From Photobacterium sp. Ph5 (GTDB taxonomy: Bacteria; Pseudomonadota; Gammaproteobacteria; Enterobacterales; Vibrionaceae), in contig NZ_JADQAQ010000030.1 in assembly GCF_022129445.1 (NCBI RefSeq), forward strand, positions 1 through 56,997: a stretch of 56,997 bases of DNA. Reading direction: 5' to 3'. Both the position numbers and the translations under genes were made by a program. The number at the start of each line of letters is the position of its first letter. The first letter of the stretch is position 1. Positions 17,837 to 26,420 of this stretch are shown piece by piece. Below the pieces are notes generated by a model that did no database searches, was not told the DNA's origin, and saw only the letters and a list, made by a program, of their open reading frames with translations.

Positions 17837-18235
17837 TTATTCTTCGTCTTCGTACTCTTCTTCATCATCTTCATCAGACTCGAAGTAAGTACCCCAACCG
17901 TCATAATCGATATTGTGCTTTTCAGCAAGTTTGATTAACTTTTCTGCTTGTTCGTCAATCAACTCAGCGTTAAGTGCAGATTCCATTACAGCATCGAAAC
18001 AAACAACTTTACCGCCACCATCTTCTGGATCTAGCTCAAGCTCTTCTGCTTCTAAAACTTCAAAACCAAGTTTAAAGGCTTCTACAGCAGCACCTTCTAA
18101 CTCTTCAAACGTATCTGCTGAAAAGTGGTGCTCAATCGTATAAAGAGCATCTGGCTCACTGCCATCTTCAAGTAACGCGGCAATAATTTCGCGTGTTTCT
18201 TCTTTTTGCTCTTCGATCAGTTCTGCATAAGACAT
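17837..18235 (-). CDS. rraB: Ribonuclease E inhibitor RraB
   Basis: A 132-residue acidic cytoplasmic protein that binds RNase E and changes degradosome activity, altering mRNA decay. The N-terminus [20 protein letters not shown] and the core [26 protein letters not shown] match RraB (formerly YjgD). It ends in the strongly acidic tail [19 protein letters not shown] lies about 8 bp before the ATG. It is divergent from argF, as rraB is beside argI in E. coli. Confidence 0.95.
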   Translation of the reverse strand: MSYAELIEEQKEETREIIAALLEDGSEPDALYTIEHHFSADTFEELEGAAVEAFKLGFEVLEAEELELDPEDGGGKVVCFDAVMESALNAELIDEQAEKLIKLAEKHNIDYDGWGTYFESDEDDEEEYEDEE

Positions 18236-18538
18236 GGGTTCACTCCGACTGTGGAATCAATTTGCTGGCAAATATCGCATGGTTTGCCATCAATTACCAC
18301 ATGTTAGTGATAAGCACAGATAATTAGTATTAACGTAATTTTTACTGTTTACACTCGGCCTTCTTATTACGGTTAGAAAAGCCAAGTAAACCAAATAATA
18401 TTGCATAATAAGCGCGCAGCTATTCACAATGAAGTAATAATAAGATAAACATAAAGCAACATTAACGAATATCTAGCAACCTAGTCACAACAAGGGGTAT
18501 TCGGTTAGAAACATTTTAAAATGAAAGAGGGAACTATC
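18236..18538. other. Divergent intergenic region rraB / argF
   Basis: About 300 bp with no gene. It must hold promoters for both genes and might hold ArgR sites for argF. I looked for TGAATnnnnATTCA boxes and found only half-site-like pieces (TATTCA near 18421, TGAAG near 18430), in the wrong spacing. I therefore call no operator or promoter. Confidence 0.5.
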
Positions 18539-19549
18539 ATGGCTTTTAATCTTCGTAACCGTAACTTCCTTAAATTATTAGATTTCACTCCACGAGAAAT
18601 TCAACACCTTCTCGATTTATCTGCTGAATTAAAAAAAGCTAAATACAATGGTTACGAGCAGCCACGCTTAAGCGGAAAGAATATTGCACTTATCTTTGAA
18701 AAATCATCGACCCGTACCCGTTGCGCATTTGAAGTGGCAGCTTTTGATCAAGGTGCAAAGGTGACATATCTTGGCCCATCAGGCTCACAAATCGGCCACA
18801 AAGAATCAATGAAAGACACCGCACGTGTATTGGGTCGTATGTATGATGGCATTGAATACCGCGGCTTTGGTCAAGCCGTTGTTGAAGAGTTGGGGCAATA
18901 CGCTGGAGTACCTGTTTGGAATGGCTTGACCGATGAATTCCACCCGACTCAAATTTTAGCTGATTTTCTTACGATGCAAGAGCATGGTCGTGGCAAGCAA
19001 CTCCATGAAATCACCTTTGCTTATTTAGGTGATGCACGTAATAACATGGGAAATTCATTGCTCGTTGGAGCGGCAAAAATGGGGATGGATATTCGTCTCG
19101 TTGCGCCAAAAGCATTCTGGCCTGAAGACGAGTTAGTGGCACAATGTCGTGACATTGCATTAGAAACAGGCGCGAAAATCACTCTCACAGAAAATGTGCA
19201 AGAAGGCGTTCAAGGATGTGACTTTTTATATACCGATGTATGGGTTTCAATGGGCGAAGCAAAAGAAGCATGGGCTGAGCGTATTCAGTTAATGCTACCT
19301 TATCAAGTCAATATGGACTTACTGAAAGCAACGGGTAATCCACATGTGAAATTTATGCATTGCTTACCTGCTTTCCATGGCGAAGATACCACAATTGGTA
19401 AAGAGCTCGCACAAGAATACCCTGAGCTTGCCCAAGGCGTTGAAGTCACCGATGAAGTCATTGAATCCAAACATTCGATTGTTTTTGATGAAGCTGAGAA
19501 TCGTATGCACACCATTAAAGCAGTCATGGTTGCAACACTAGGGCATTAA
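18539..19549 (+). CDS. argF: Ornithine carbamoyltransferase
   Basis: A 336-residue enzyme that makes citrulline from ornithine and carbamoyl phosphate in arginine biosynthesis; a trimer. The carbamoyl-phosphate loop SSTRTR is at 56-61, HPTQ at about 138, and the catalytic HCLP at 274-277 (Cys275). ATG at 18539 follows AGAGGGA and gives the conserved start [17 protein letters not shown]; the in-frame ATG at 18521 adds six unsupported residues. It is called argF by function; E. coli has argI at the equivalent location. The gene precedes the pyrBI leader, which also consumes carbamoyl phosphate. Confidence 0.97.
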   Translation: MAFNLRNRNFLKLLDFTPREIQHLLDLSAELKKAKYNGYEQPRLSGKNIALIFEKSSTRTRCAFEVAAFDQGAKVTYLGPSGSQIGHKESMKDTARVLGRMYDGIEYRGFGQAVVEELGQYAGVPVWNGLTDEFHPTQILADFLTMQEHGRGKQLHEITFAYLGDARNNMGNSLLVGAAKMGMDIRLVAPKAFWPEDELVAQCRDIALETGAKITLTENVQEGVQGCDFLYTDVWVSMGEAKEAWAERIQLMLPYQVNMDLLKATGNPHVKFMHCLPAFHGEDTTIGKELAQEYPELAQGVEVTDEVIESKHSIVFDEAENRMHTIKAVMVATLGH

Positions 19550-19579
19550 TAGATGCCTGTTGATAGTTTTCGCAAACGC

Positions 19580-19607
19580 TTGCGTCACTTAAAAATGACG
19601 GTATAAT
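19580..19607 (+). promoter_or_regulatory. pyrL-pyrBI promoter
   Basis: TTGCGT (19580-19585), a 16-bp spacer and a perfect TATAAT (19602-19607) lie 31 bp upstream of the leader ORF. Placement and strength fit the pyrBI promoter. Confidence 0.8.
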
Positions 19608-19638
19608 CCTTGCCAATTTGTCGAACACGAGCCAAAAG

Positions 19639-19755
19639 ATGAACCTGACAATAACTCCACTACTGAATTATCGTCACCGCTTTTTAACGCAGGTTCGTGT
19701 TTCTATTTTTCTAAAAAAGCCTCCTTTTATTAAGGAGGCTTTTTTTTGTCTGTAA
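19639..19755 (+). CDS. pyrL: pyrBI operon leader peptide PyrL
   Basis: A 38-codon ORF (MNLTITPLLN ... KEAFFCL, stop at 19753-19755) that runs through the attenuator hairpin. E. coli PyrL also overlaps its terminator and ends in a very similar RGAFFCL. Translation close behind RNA polymerase prevents hairpin formation when UTP is low and polymerase pauses at the U-rich stretch (here GTTTCTATTTTT before the stem). A purine-rich AAAAG precedes the ATG at 4 bp or less, so the ribosome site is weak. The peptide itself probably has no function; the act of translation does. Confidence 0.85.
   Translation: MNLTITPLLNYRHRFLTQVRVSIFLKKPPFIKEAFFCL
19713..19747 (+). terminator. pyrBI attenuator
   Basis: AAAAAAGCCTCCTT (19713-19726) and AAGGAGGCTTTTTT (19732-19745) form a 14-bp perfect stem with a 5-nt loop and a T-run, inside the pyrL reading frame. 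It is an intrinsic terminator upstream of pyrB, 74 bp before the pyrB ATG. Confidence 0.9.
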
Positions 19756-19820
19756 ATCGGCAAGGATCACGGTGAATGCCGTATTGAGCGTTATTTATTT
19801 TATTTTGAGGGAAAGAAGCC

Positions 19821-20750
19821 ATGGCTAATTCGCTGTTTAAAAAGCATATTATTTCCATCCCAGAGCTTAGTCGCGCAGAGCTTGAATTAATTATCCAAAC
19901 CGCAGGACAATTGAAAGCAGATCCTAATCCTGAACTGCTAAAAAACAAAGTGATTGCAAGTTGCTTCTTTGAACCATCAACCCGTACCCGACTATCATTT
20001 GAAACCGCCATTCAACGTTTAGGCGGTACTGTGGTGGGGTTTGATAGCGCAGGTAATACGTCTCTAGCGAATAAAGGCGAAACGCTCTCTGATTCCGTTC
20101 AAGTGATTACTTCATATGTTGACGCTTTCGTTATGCGTCACCCTCAAGAAGGCGCAGCTCGCTTGGCGTCTGAATTTTCCAATGGCGTACCAGTTATCAA
20201 TGGTGGTGATGGCGCAAACCAACACCCAACGCAGACCCTTTTAGATCTGTTCACCATCTACGAAACCCAAGGCACGTTAGATAACATTAATATCGCTTTT
20301 GTTGGCGACTTAAAATATGGCCGCACGGTTCACTCGCTAACCCAAGCCTTATCTAAATTTGAGAACGTGAAGTTCTTCTTTATTGCCCCTGAAGTTCTCG
20401 CTATGCCTGACTATATTTGTGAAGAGCTCGATGAAGCAGGTATTGCTTATAGCCTTCATAGTGATATGGAAGATGTGATCCCTGAGCTTGATATTCTTTA
20501 TATGACGCGAGTACAAAAAGAGCGTTTTGATGAATCAGAATACGCACATATGAAGGCAGCTTATATTTTAACAGCGAAGATGCTAGAAGGGGCACGTGAC
20601 AACTTAAAAGTGCTGCATCCGCTACCTCGTGTAGATGAAATTACCGTGGATGTTGATAAAACCAAGCATGCTTACTTCTTCCAACAAGCAGAAAATGGTG
20701 TTTACGCACGTCAGGCACTATTAGCCCTAGTTCTTAACGAAACCTTATAA
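19821..20750 (+). CDS. pyrB: Aspartate carbamoyltransferase catalytic subunit
   Basis: A 309-residue catalytic chain that joins aspartate and carbamoyl phosphate, the committed step of pyrimidine synthesis. Motifs are STRTRLSFE from residue 53, HPTQTLLDL near 134 and HPLPRVDEI near 267. It assembles with PyrI as the allosteric dodecamer. The ATG has GAGG/GAAAG sequence upstream. It follows the pyrL attenuator, so expression should fall as UTP rises. pyrI follows after about 15 bp. Confidence 0.98.
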   Translation: MANSLFKKHIISIPELSRAELELIIQTAGQLKADPNPELLKNKVIASCFFEPSTRTRLSFETAIQRLGGTVVGFDSAGNTSLANKGETLSDSVQVITSYVDAFVMRHPQEGAARLASEFSNGVPVINGGDGANQHPTQTLLDLFTIYETQGTLDNINIAFVGDLKYGRTVHSLTQALSKFENVKFFFIAPEVLAMPDYICEELDEAGIAYSLHSDMEDVIPELDILYMTRVQKERFDESEYAHMKAAYILTAKMLEGARDNLKVLHPLPRVDEITVDVDKTKHAYFFQQAENGVYARQALLALVLNETL

Positions 20751-20765
20751 GCAGGAGCGATGATC

Positions 20766-21233
20766 ATGTCTAAAGAAACCCAACTTAAAGTTGAAGCAAT
20801 CAAAAACGGCACTGTTATCGACCATATCCCTGCACATGTGGGTATCAAGGTACTTAAACTATTTAGTATGGATAACTCAAACCAACGAGTGACGATTGGT
20901 TTAAATCTGCCTTCATCAGCCCTTGGTGCAAAAGATCTGATCAAGATTGAAAACGTCTTTATCAATGAAGATCAAGCTAACCAGCTGGCATTGTATGCAC
21001 CAAAAGCCACTGTTAACCAAATTGAAAATTATGAAGTAGTAAAAAAACTTAACCTGTCATTGCCTGACTTTATTAGTGCTGTATTTAAATGTCCAAACAC
21101 TAACTGTATTTCACACGGCGAGCCGGTAAATAGTGGCTTTAAGGTACTGACTAAAAAAGCAGATATCCAACTTAAATGTAAATATTGCGAAAAAGTTTTC
21201 TCTCGTGAGATTGTCACTGAGTGTAGCGCATAA
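20766..21233 (+). CDS. pyrI: Aspartate carbamoyltransferase regulatory subunit
   Basis: A 155-residue regulatory chain carrying the CTP/ATP site and a structural zinc site. The four zinc cysteines are Cys109, Cys114, Cys138 and Cys141, the same numbers as in E. coli PyrI. The start at 20766 ([20 protein letters not shown]) has AGGAG 8 bp upstream; ATG at 20760 would leave only 2 bp. It is co-transcribed with pyrB and followed by a terminator. Confidence 0.97.
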   Translation: MSKETQLKVEAIKNGTVIDHIPAHVGIKVLKLFSMDNSNQRVTIGLNLPSSALGAKDLIKIENVFINEDQANQLALYAPKATVNQIENYEVVKKLNLSLPDFISAVFKCPNTNCISHGEPVNSGFKVLTKKADIQLKCKYCEKVFSREIVTECSA

Positions 21234-21247
21234 CTTTTATTAACACT

Positions 21248-21280
21248 GCCCGTTAGCTTCTATAACGGGCTTTATCCTTT
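21248..21280 (+). terminator. pyrBI terminator
   Basis: GCCCGTTA and TAACGGGC form an 8-bp stem (loop GCTTCTA), followed by TTTATCCTTTT. Confidence 0.82.
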
Positions 21281-21452
21281 TATGTGATTTATATAACAAC
21301 AATAAATACCACTAACGCATTATTATTTAATGATAATCATCAAGTCTCTTATTCTTATTACCTGCTACCCTCTTCGCATCAAATATCACCACACGTGATT
21401 ATTCTTGCAGTATTAAACCAATCAAATGCATAAAAATAACAAGGAGCTGTCC

Positions 21453-21944
21453 ATGAATGGGCATGAATCCCCACACACAATCATCAGTCATTATTGCGAA
21501 GAAAATATGACCGCCGTCTGTAAACGATTATTACAAAAGCACAATTTTTCAACTCAAGACAATATCCGCGACGCTTTAATTAAGGAGGGGTTTGATGATA
21601 TCAGTCAATCTACTGTTTCGCGTCTACTCACTAAACTCAAAATAATAAAAATACCGAATGTCTATGGTAAGCGAGTCTATTGTTTTACTGAAACCACCAA
21701 TCCTACGCATATTGATTCTGAGATCGCTTCACAAATTGAGTTTGTTACTCATAATAAATTAGTGATTGTGGTTAAAACCCATCCGGGCTCTGCGCAACTC
21801 ATCGCAAGGATCATTGATCTTCACCCTCACAAAGAGATTTTAGGAACCATTGCAGGCAATGACACTATTATGGTTGCACCTTGTAATATTGATCGGATAA
21901 GTGATTGTGAAAAAGCCGTTTGCTTAAGTTTGGGGATGATATAA
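21453..21944 (+). CDS. ArgR-family transcriptional regulator, divergent paralogue
   Basis: A 163-residue arginine-repressor-family protein. The N-terminal winged helix includes FDDISQSTVSRLLTKLKIIK (Ser51-Arg57 recognition segment). The C-terminal oligomerisation and ligand domain has PGSAQLIARIID at 111-122 and GTIAGNDTI at 131-139. Typical ArgR has Gly-Asp-Asp at this last site, where Asp128 (E. coli) contacts arginine; here it is Gly-Asn-Asp at 135-137. It is clearly not the usual vibrio ArgR sequence and is probably a second paralogue. ATG at 21453 has AAGGAG 6 bp upstream; the 21426 ATG lacks one. It may regulate argF/pyrBI or ridA locally (inference). Confidence 0.85.
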   Translation: MNGHESPHTIISHYCEENMTAVCKRLLQKHNFSTQDNIRDALIKEGFDDISQSTVSRLLTKLKIIKIPNVYGKRVYCFTETTNPTHIDSEIASQIEFVTHNKLVIVVKTHPGSAQLIARIIDLHPHKEILGTIAGNDTIMVAPCNIDRISDCEKAVCLSLGMI

Positions 21945-22053
21945 AACGTTCTAATCAACTTGAATCTTTCTACTTTGCCCCCATAACATTACCAATAAGA
22001 TAGCGTGACATATGACTTCTGCTATAACAATCAAATATAAGTAAGGGTAAATA

Positions 22054-22440
22054 ATGACTAAGGTTCTTCATACAGAGCAAGCTCCTGCTGCAATCGGTCC
22101 ATACGTACAAGGTGTTGATCTTGGTAATATGGTGCTAACTTCAGGTCAGATCCCTGTAAATCCAGCAACAGGTGAAGTGCCAGAAGATATCGCAGCGCAA
22201 GCTCGCCAATCTTTAGACAATGTAAAAGCTGTAGTGGAATCTTCAGGTCTTCAGGTTTCAGACATTGTTAAGATGACTGTTTTTGTTAAAGATCTAAATG
22301 ACTTTGCTGCTGTTAACGAAGTGTATGGTCGCTTCTTTGATGAACATAACGCACCTTACCCAGCACGCTCTTGTGTTGAAGTTGCACGTTTACCTAAAGA
22401 TGTAAAAATTGAAATCGAAGCAATTGCTGTTCGTAAATAA
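22054..22440 (+). CDS. ridA: RidA family enamine/imine deaminase
   Basis: A 128-residue YjgF/YER057c/UK114 protein. RidA hydrolyses reactive 2-aminoacrylate and related enamines made by PLP enzymes, protecting them from damage. Arg105, needed for the substrate carboxylate, is present in NAPYPARSCVEV, and the terminal IEIEAIAV is conserved. TAAGGG lies about 6 bp before the ATG. It is downstream of pyrBI as in E. coli (yjgF), here separated by the argR-like gene. Confidence 0.96.
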   Translation: MTKVLHTEQAPAAIGPYVQGVDLGNMVLTSGQIPVNPATGEVPEDIAAQARQSLDNVKAVVESSGLQVSDIVKMTVFVKDLNDFAAVNEVYGRFFDEHNAPYPARSCVEVARLPKDVKIEIEAIAVRK

Positions 22441-22481
22441 TGGTTGGTAATAGTCGTTTAATTACGCCTTAATTTGCCATA

Positions 22482-22520
22482 AAAAAAGCTGCTAACAGAA
22501 TCTCGTTAGCAGCTTTTTTA
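22482..22520. terminator. Bidirectional terminator, ridA / idi
   Basis: AAAAAAGCTGCTAAC and GTTAGCAGCTTTTTT form a 15-bp perfect stem between convergent genes. Confidence 0.92.
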
Positions 22521-22537
22521 TTAATAAACAACGCTAA

Positions 22538-23062
22538 TTACTTAGTGGCAAAAGCAAACACTTGGCTAAACCATGCCGTAAATAACTCAGGCTGGGTCTT
22601 TAACGTTTGTTTAATCATCTCTTCAGACCACCAGCGATAGTCCATCACTTCATCAGCGTTAGGAACAATCTTTATCTCGCCAACATCAGCCACCAACACA
22701 TGATCGAGCTCATGCTCAAACAGTTGATTATCAAGCTCTGCGTAATAGCAGAAGTGACCTATATCAGACAACGAAGTCACTTGCGTGATCCCCATTTCTT
22801 CAGCTAAACGTCGGATCCCAGCTTGCTCTATCGACTCACTTTGGCGAGGGTGTGAACAACACGTGTTAGTCCACAACCCACCACTATGATATTTGTGCAA
22901 CGCGCGTTGATGAAGTAAGTATTCACGACCAGACGTGGTATTTCGATACAACAAAACCGAAAAAGCCAAATGCAAAGCACCTTGTTTATGCGCTGCCATT
23001 TTCTCTTGTAAGCCTTGATATTCACCTTGGCTATCAACCAAGACTACATATTCTTCAGTCAT
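22538..23062 (-). CDS. idi: Isopentenyl-diphosphate delta-isomerase, type 1
   Basis: A 174-residue Nudix-fold enzyme that interconverts isopentenyl and dimethylallyl diphosphate for isoprenoid synthesis. The catalytic cysteine lies in TNTCCSHP (residues 65-72), the Nudix-like helix is RRLAEEMGI, and the metal/acid segment ends ADEVMDYRWWS. ATG at 23062 is directly preceded by an in-frame GTG (23065), so the start could be one codon earlier. The enzyme is optional in bacteria using the MEP pathway. It lies between ridA and plsC, at the join of two synteny blocks. Confidence 0.94.
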   Translation of the reverse strand: MTEEYVVLVDSQGEYQGLQEKMAAHKQGALHLAFSVLLYRNTTSGREYLLHQRALHKYHSGGLWTNTCCSHPRQSESIEQAGIRRLAEEMGITQVTSLSDIGHFCYYAELDNQLFEHELDHVLVADVGEIKIVPNADEVMDYRWWSEEMIKQTLKTQPELFTAWFSQVFAFATK

Positions 23063-23114
23063 CACTCTTTACTACTGTTATAAAATTACCCCCTGATATT
23101 CAGGGGTTAAAATA

Positions 23115-23147
23115 AAACAAGGACATGTGATAAACATGTCCTTGTTT
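23115..23147 (-). terminator. plsC terminator
   Basis: AAACAAGGACATGT and ACATGTCCTTGTTT form a 14-bp perfect stem (loop of 5), then TTATTTTAA on the minus strand. A second small hairpin (CCCCTGA/TCAGGGG, 23090-23106) lies just beyond. Confidence 0.88.
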
Positions 23148-23171
23148 ATTAATACTTACGAAACAAATAAA

Positions 23172-23897
23172 TTAGCGTTTACTACGATCACTCGCTTCAG
23201 CATTAAGCTCTGCTAATTTTTCTGCCATAACATCATGACAACGACTAGAGAGGCTGCGAACATCTTCTTTTGTTAAGCCGTCCGTTGAAATCGGCTTCAT
23301 CACTTCTACGATCACTACACCGTTATCCCAGCGATTTAACCTGACATGATCAGTTGAACTACAAACAATCGGTACAACAGGAACATTCGCTCCAATTGCA
23401 GCATGGAAAGCACCGGTTTTAAACGGCAATAAACCACGACCGCGAGAGCGAGTGCCTTCAGGGAACATCCACACTGAAACTTTGTTTTGTTTAATTTTAT
23501 CGACAACTTGACCTATAGTACCCACCGCTTTACTGCGGTTTGCACGATCAATTAAGATATTGCCCGTGATCCAGTATAGTTGACCAAATAACGGTAACCA
23601 TACTAAGCTCTTTTTACCCACGGTAACGGTGCGAGGCATGATTGCACCAGAAACCGTAAAAAGATCATAATTATTCTGGTGGTTCGCAATATATATCGCT
23701 GAGCCTACTTTTTCAGCACCTTCTGCGTATCGAAACTCTAATTTAATCCCAAGTACACGTGACATTTTGCTAAACAAACGTCCAAAGGTATAAACGTGTT
23801 TAGGGTTACGTGGGCTTAATAAACAATATCCGCAACCAAAAATAAACGTCACAATAGCAAAAATTGCGATAGCAAATATCCGCAAAACAAAAATCAT
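23172..23897 (-). CDS. plsC: 1-acyl-sn-glycerol-3-phosphate acyltransferase
   Basis: A 241-residue inner-membrane enzyme that adds the second acyl chain to lysophosphatidate, giving phosphatidate. An N-terminal membrane helix (residues 2-25) is followed by the catalytic HX4D motif His73-Asp78 (ANHQNNYD) and FPEGTRSRGRG, the glycerol-phosphate binding motif. ATG at 23897 follows GAGGAG by 7 bp, far better than the upstream start at 23939. It is downstream of parC on the same strand, the plsC-parC order of E. coli. Confidence 0.96.
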   Translation of the reverse strand: MIFVLRIFAIAIFAIVTFIFGCGYCLLSPRNPKHVYTFGRLFSKMSRVLGIKLEFRYAEGAEKVGSAIYIANHQNNYDLFTVSGAIMPRTVTVGKKSLVWLPLFGQLYWITGNILIDRANRSKAVGTIGQVVDKIKQNKVSVWMFPEGTRSRGRGLLPFKTGAFHAAIGANVPVVPIVCSSTDHVRLNRWDNGVVIVEVMKPISTDGLTKEDVRSLSSRCHDVMAEKLAELNAEASDRSKR

Positions 23898-24024
23898 TCT
23901 AGCTCTCCTCAGCGTACAAGCGTTCGCTAGTATACTCACAGCAAGAGAAAATACACGTTTTATGTGTATTCTTTACTCACTTGTTATTCGCTTATCAATA
24001 GAAACGATACGCACAACTTAGATC

Positions 24025-24050
24025 AAAAAAGCCCTCAATTTGAGGGCCTT
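24025..24050 (-). terminator. parC terminator
   Basis: On the minus strand GGCCCTCAAATTGAGGGC folds into a GC-rich hairpin followed by TTTTTT. Confidence 0.88.
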
Positions 24051-24070
24051 GAATAGCTCATCAGAAATAA

Positions 24071-26347
24071 CTATTCCGACGGAATATCAGAAGATTGCTC
24101 GTTTGGTGAATCAATCTCCATGCGTGTCACTCGCTGTAGACCTCGAGGTAACATCGCTCCTCGGCGTCCACGCTCACCGCGGAAATTATCGAGATCCGAC
24201 GGTTTCAAGCCTAGCTTACGTTTACCCGCATATAAGGTGACATGGGTATCAGCACTAATTACCGTTAAGTACGACAAGAATTCTTCACGCGCTTTTGAAC
24301 GTGCAGATGGAATGTTGATAATCTTGTTACCCTTACCTTTACCCAATTGCGGTAAATCTTTAATTGGGAACAATAACATTCGACCTTCATTGGTAATGGC
24401 TAAAATCTGATCATTCTCAATATCCGTAACAGGTTGTGGCGGCAGCACTGCGGCATTTTCAGGTACTGTTAATAAGGCTTTACCACTCTTATTTTTCGAT
24501 ACCATATCTGTGCTCTTACAGATAAATCCGTAACCTGCATCCGATGCCATTAACCAAATTTGATCATCTTCTGCCATTAACACTTGGCGCATATTTGTGC
24601 CAGGAGTTAAATTCAAACGCCCCGTTATTGGTTCACCTTGGCTTCGTGCAGATGGCAAGCTATGTGATTCTAATGCATAACTACGTCCATCAGAGCCTAA
24701 GAAAATCGCAGGCTGATTACTCTTACCGCGAGCATGCGCAAGGTAACTATCACCCGACTTATAATTTAGTGTGCTTGGATCTACTTCATGACCTTTAGCA
24801 TGACGGATCCAACCTTTCTCTGATAGCACAACGGTGATCGCTTCACTTGGAATTAAATCACGCTCAGTTAGTGCTTTCGCTTCTTCTCGTTCAACTAATG
24901 GCGAGCGGCGATCATCACCGTACTTTTCAGCATCCGCGAGAATTTCTTTCTTAATTAAAGTATTTAAGCGACGCTCAGAGCCAAGTAACTTTTCTAGTTG
25001 CTCACGCTCTTTGGCTAATTCGTCTTGCTCAGCACGGATCTTAATTTCTTCAAGCTTGGCTAACTGACGCAGTTTAATTTCTAAAATGGCGTCTGCTTGA
25101 ATCGCTGATAAGCCAAAACGTGACATGAATTCTGATTTTGGATCTTCCTCATTACGGATGATCTCAATCACTTCATCAATGTTAAGGTAAGCGGCCAGTA
25201 AACCTTCTAAGATATGTAAGCGTGCATTCACTTTATCTAAACGGTACTGTAAACGACGACGTACTGTTGTACGGCGATATTCCAGCCATTCAGCAATAAT
25301 CTGCACTAAACCTTTAACCTGTGGACGACCATCTAGGCCCAGCATGTTCAAGTTCGCACGGAAGCTCTTTTCAAGATCTGTTGAAGCAAACAGGTGATTC
25401 ATCAGCTGCTCGCAATCAATGCGGTTAGAGCGTGGCACTATCACAATACGAGTTGGATTTTCGTGATCAGATTCATCACGTAAATCCTCAACCATTGGCA
25501 ATTTCTTCGCACGCATTTGGCTAGCGATTTGCTCAAGCAGTTTTGCACCTGACGTTTGGTGTGGCAATGCGGTAATAACAATATCACCGTTTTCTTTGTG
25601 CCAAACCGCGCGCATTCTAATGCTGCCTCGACCACTCTTATAGACTTTCTTTAAGTCAGCCTTAGAGGTAATGATTTCCGCTTCAGTTGGGTAATCAGGG
25701 CCTTGAACAAACTCCATTAGCGCATCAAGATCCGCCTTTGGATTTTCAATCATGTGTACTGCAGCATTGGCAACTTCACGCGCATTGTGCGGTGGAATAT
25801 CAGTTGCCATACCAACAGCAATACCCGTTACACCATTAAGCAAAATATGTGGCAAACGTGCAGGTAACATCTTAGGCTCTTGCATTGTACCGTCAAAGTT
25901 CGGTACCCAATCTGCGGTACCTTGGCCTAACTCAGACAGCAATACTTCAGAAAAACGTGATAAACGTGATTCGGTATAACGCATCGCAGCAAACGACTTT
26001 GGATCATCTGGCGCACCCCAGTTACCTTGACCGTCAACTAACGGATAACGGTAAGAGAAAGGCTGTGCCATTAATACCATGGCTTCATAACAGGCAGAAT
26101 CACCATGAGGGTGATATTTACCTAATACATCACCCACAGTACGGGCTGATTTTTTATATTTTGCCGTTGCACTTAAACCCAGCTCAGACATCGCATAAAT
26201 AATACGTCGCTGTACAGGTTTAAGACCATCACCGATAAACGGTAAAGCACGATCCATGATTACATACATGGAGTAATTTAAATAAGCGTCTTCAGTAAAC
26301 TTCCTAAGAGGAAGCTGTTCAACGCCATCCATTGAGACATCAGTCAT
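24071..26347 (-). CDS. parC: DNA topoisomerase IV subunit A
   Basis: A 758-residue breakage-rejoining subunit of topoisomerase IV, which decatenates daughter chromosomes. The catalytic Tyr124 is in [10 protein letters not shown]. The quinolone-resistance region reads [13 protein letters not shown] with Ser84 and Glu88 (equivalent to E. coli Ser80 and Glu84), the susceptible residues. C-terminal beta-pinwheel repeats follow (for example [19 protein letters not shown] and RGERGRRG). It starts 73 bp after parE and shares its direction. Confidence 0.98.
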   Translation of the reverse strand: MTDVSMDGVEQLPLRKFTEDAYLNYSMYVIMDRALPFIGDGLKPVQRRIIYAMSELGLSATAKYKKSARTVGDVLGKYHPHGDSACYEAMVLMAQPFSYRYPLVDGQGNWGAPDDPKSFAAMRYTESRLSRFSEVLLSELGQGTADWVPNFDGTMQEPKMLPARLPHILLNGVTGIAVGMATDIPPHNAREVANAAVHMIENPKADLDALMEFVQGPDYPTEAEIITSKADLKKVYKSGRGSIRMRAVWHKENGDIVITALPHQTSGAKLLEQIASQMRAKKLPMVEDLRDESDHENPTRIVIVPRSNRIDCEQLMNHLFASTDLEKSFRANLNMLGLDGRPQVKGLVQIIAEWLEYRRTTVRRRLQYRLDKVNARLHILEGLLAAYLNIDEVIEIIRNEEDPKSEFMSRFGLSAIQADAILEIKLRQLAKLEEIKIRAEQDELAKEREQLEKLLGSERRLNTLIKKEILADAEKYGDDRRSPLVEREEAKALTERDLIPSEAITVVLSEKGWIRHAKGHEVDPSTLNYKSGDSYLAHARGKSNQPAIFLGSDGRSYALESHSLPSARSQGEPITGRLNLTPGTNMRQVLMAEDDQIWLMASDAGYGFICKSTDMVSKNKSGKALLTVPENAAVLPPQPVTDIENDQILAITNEGRMLLFPIKDLPQLGKGKGNKIINIPSARSKAREEFLSYLTVISADTHVTLYAGKRKLGLKPSDLDNFRGERGRRGAMLPRGLQRVTRMEIDSPNEQSSDIPSE

Positions 26348-26420
26348 CGTTAGATAATCCGTCTTTAATTTTGCTTATCTGCCAGTTATCACTAACAGAT
26401 GAAATAGAGTAAAAAGCTGA

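Noticed and set aside
18400..18500. ArgR boxes upstream of argF
   Set aside because: Only half-site-like pieces were visible (TATTCA, TGAAG) and their spacing is wrong.
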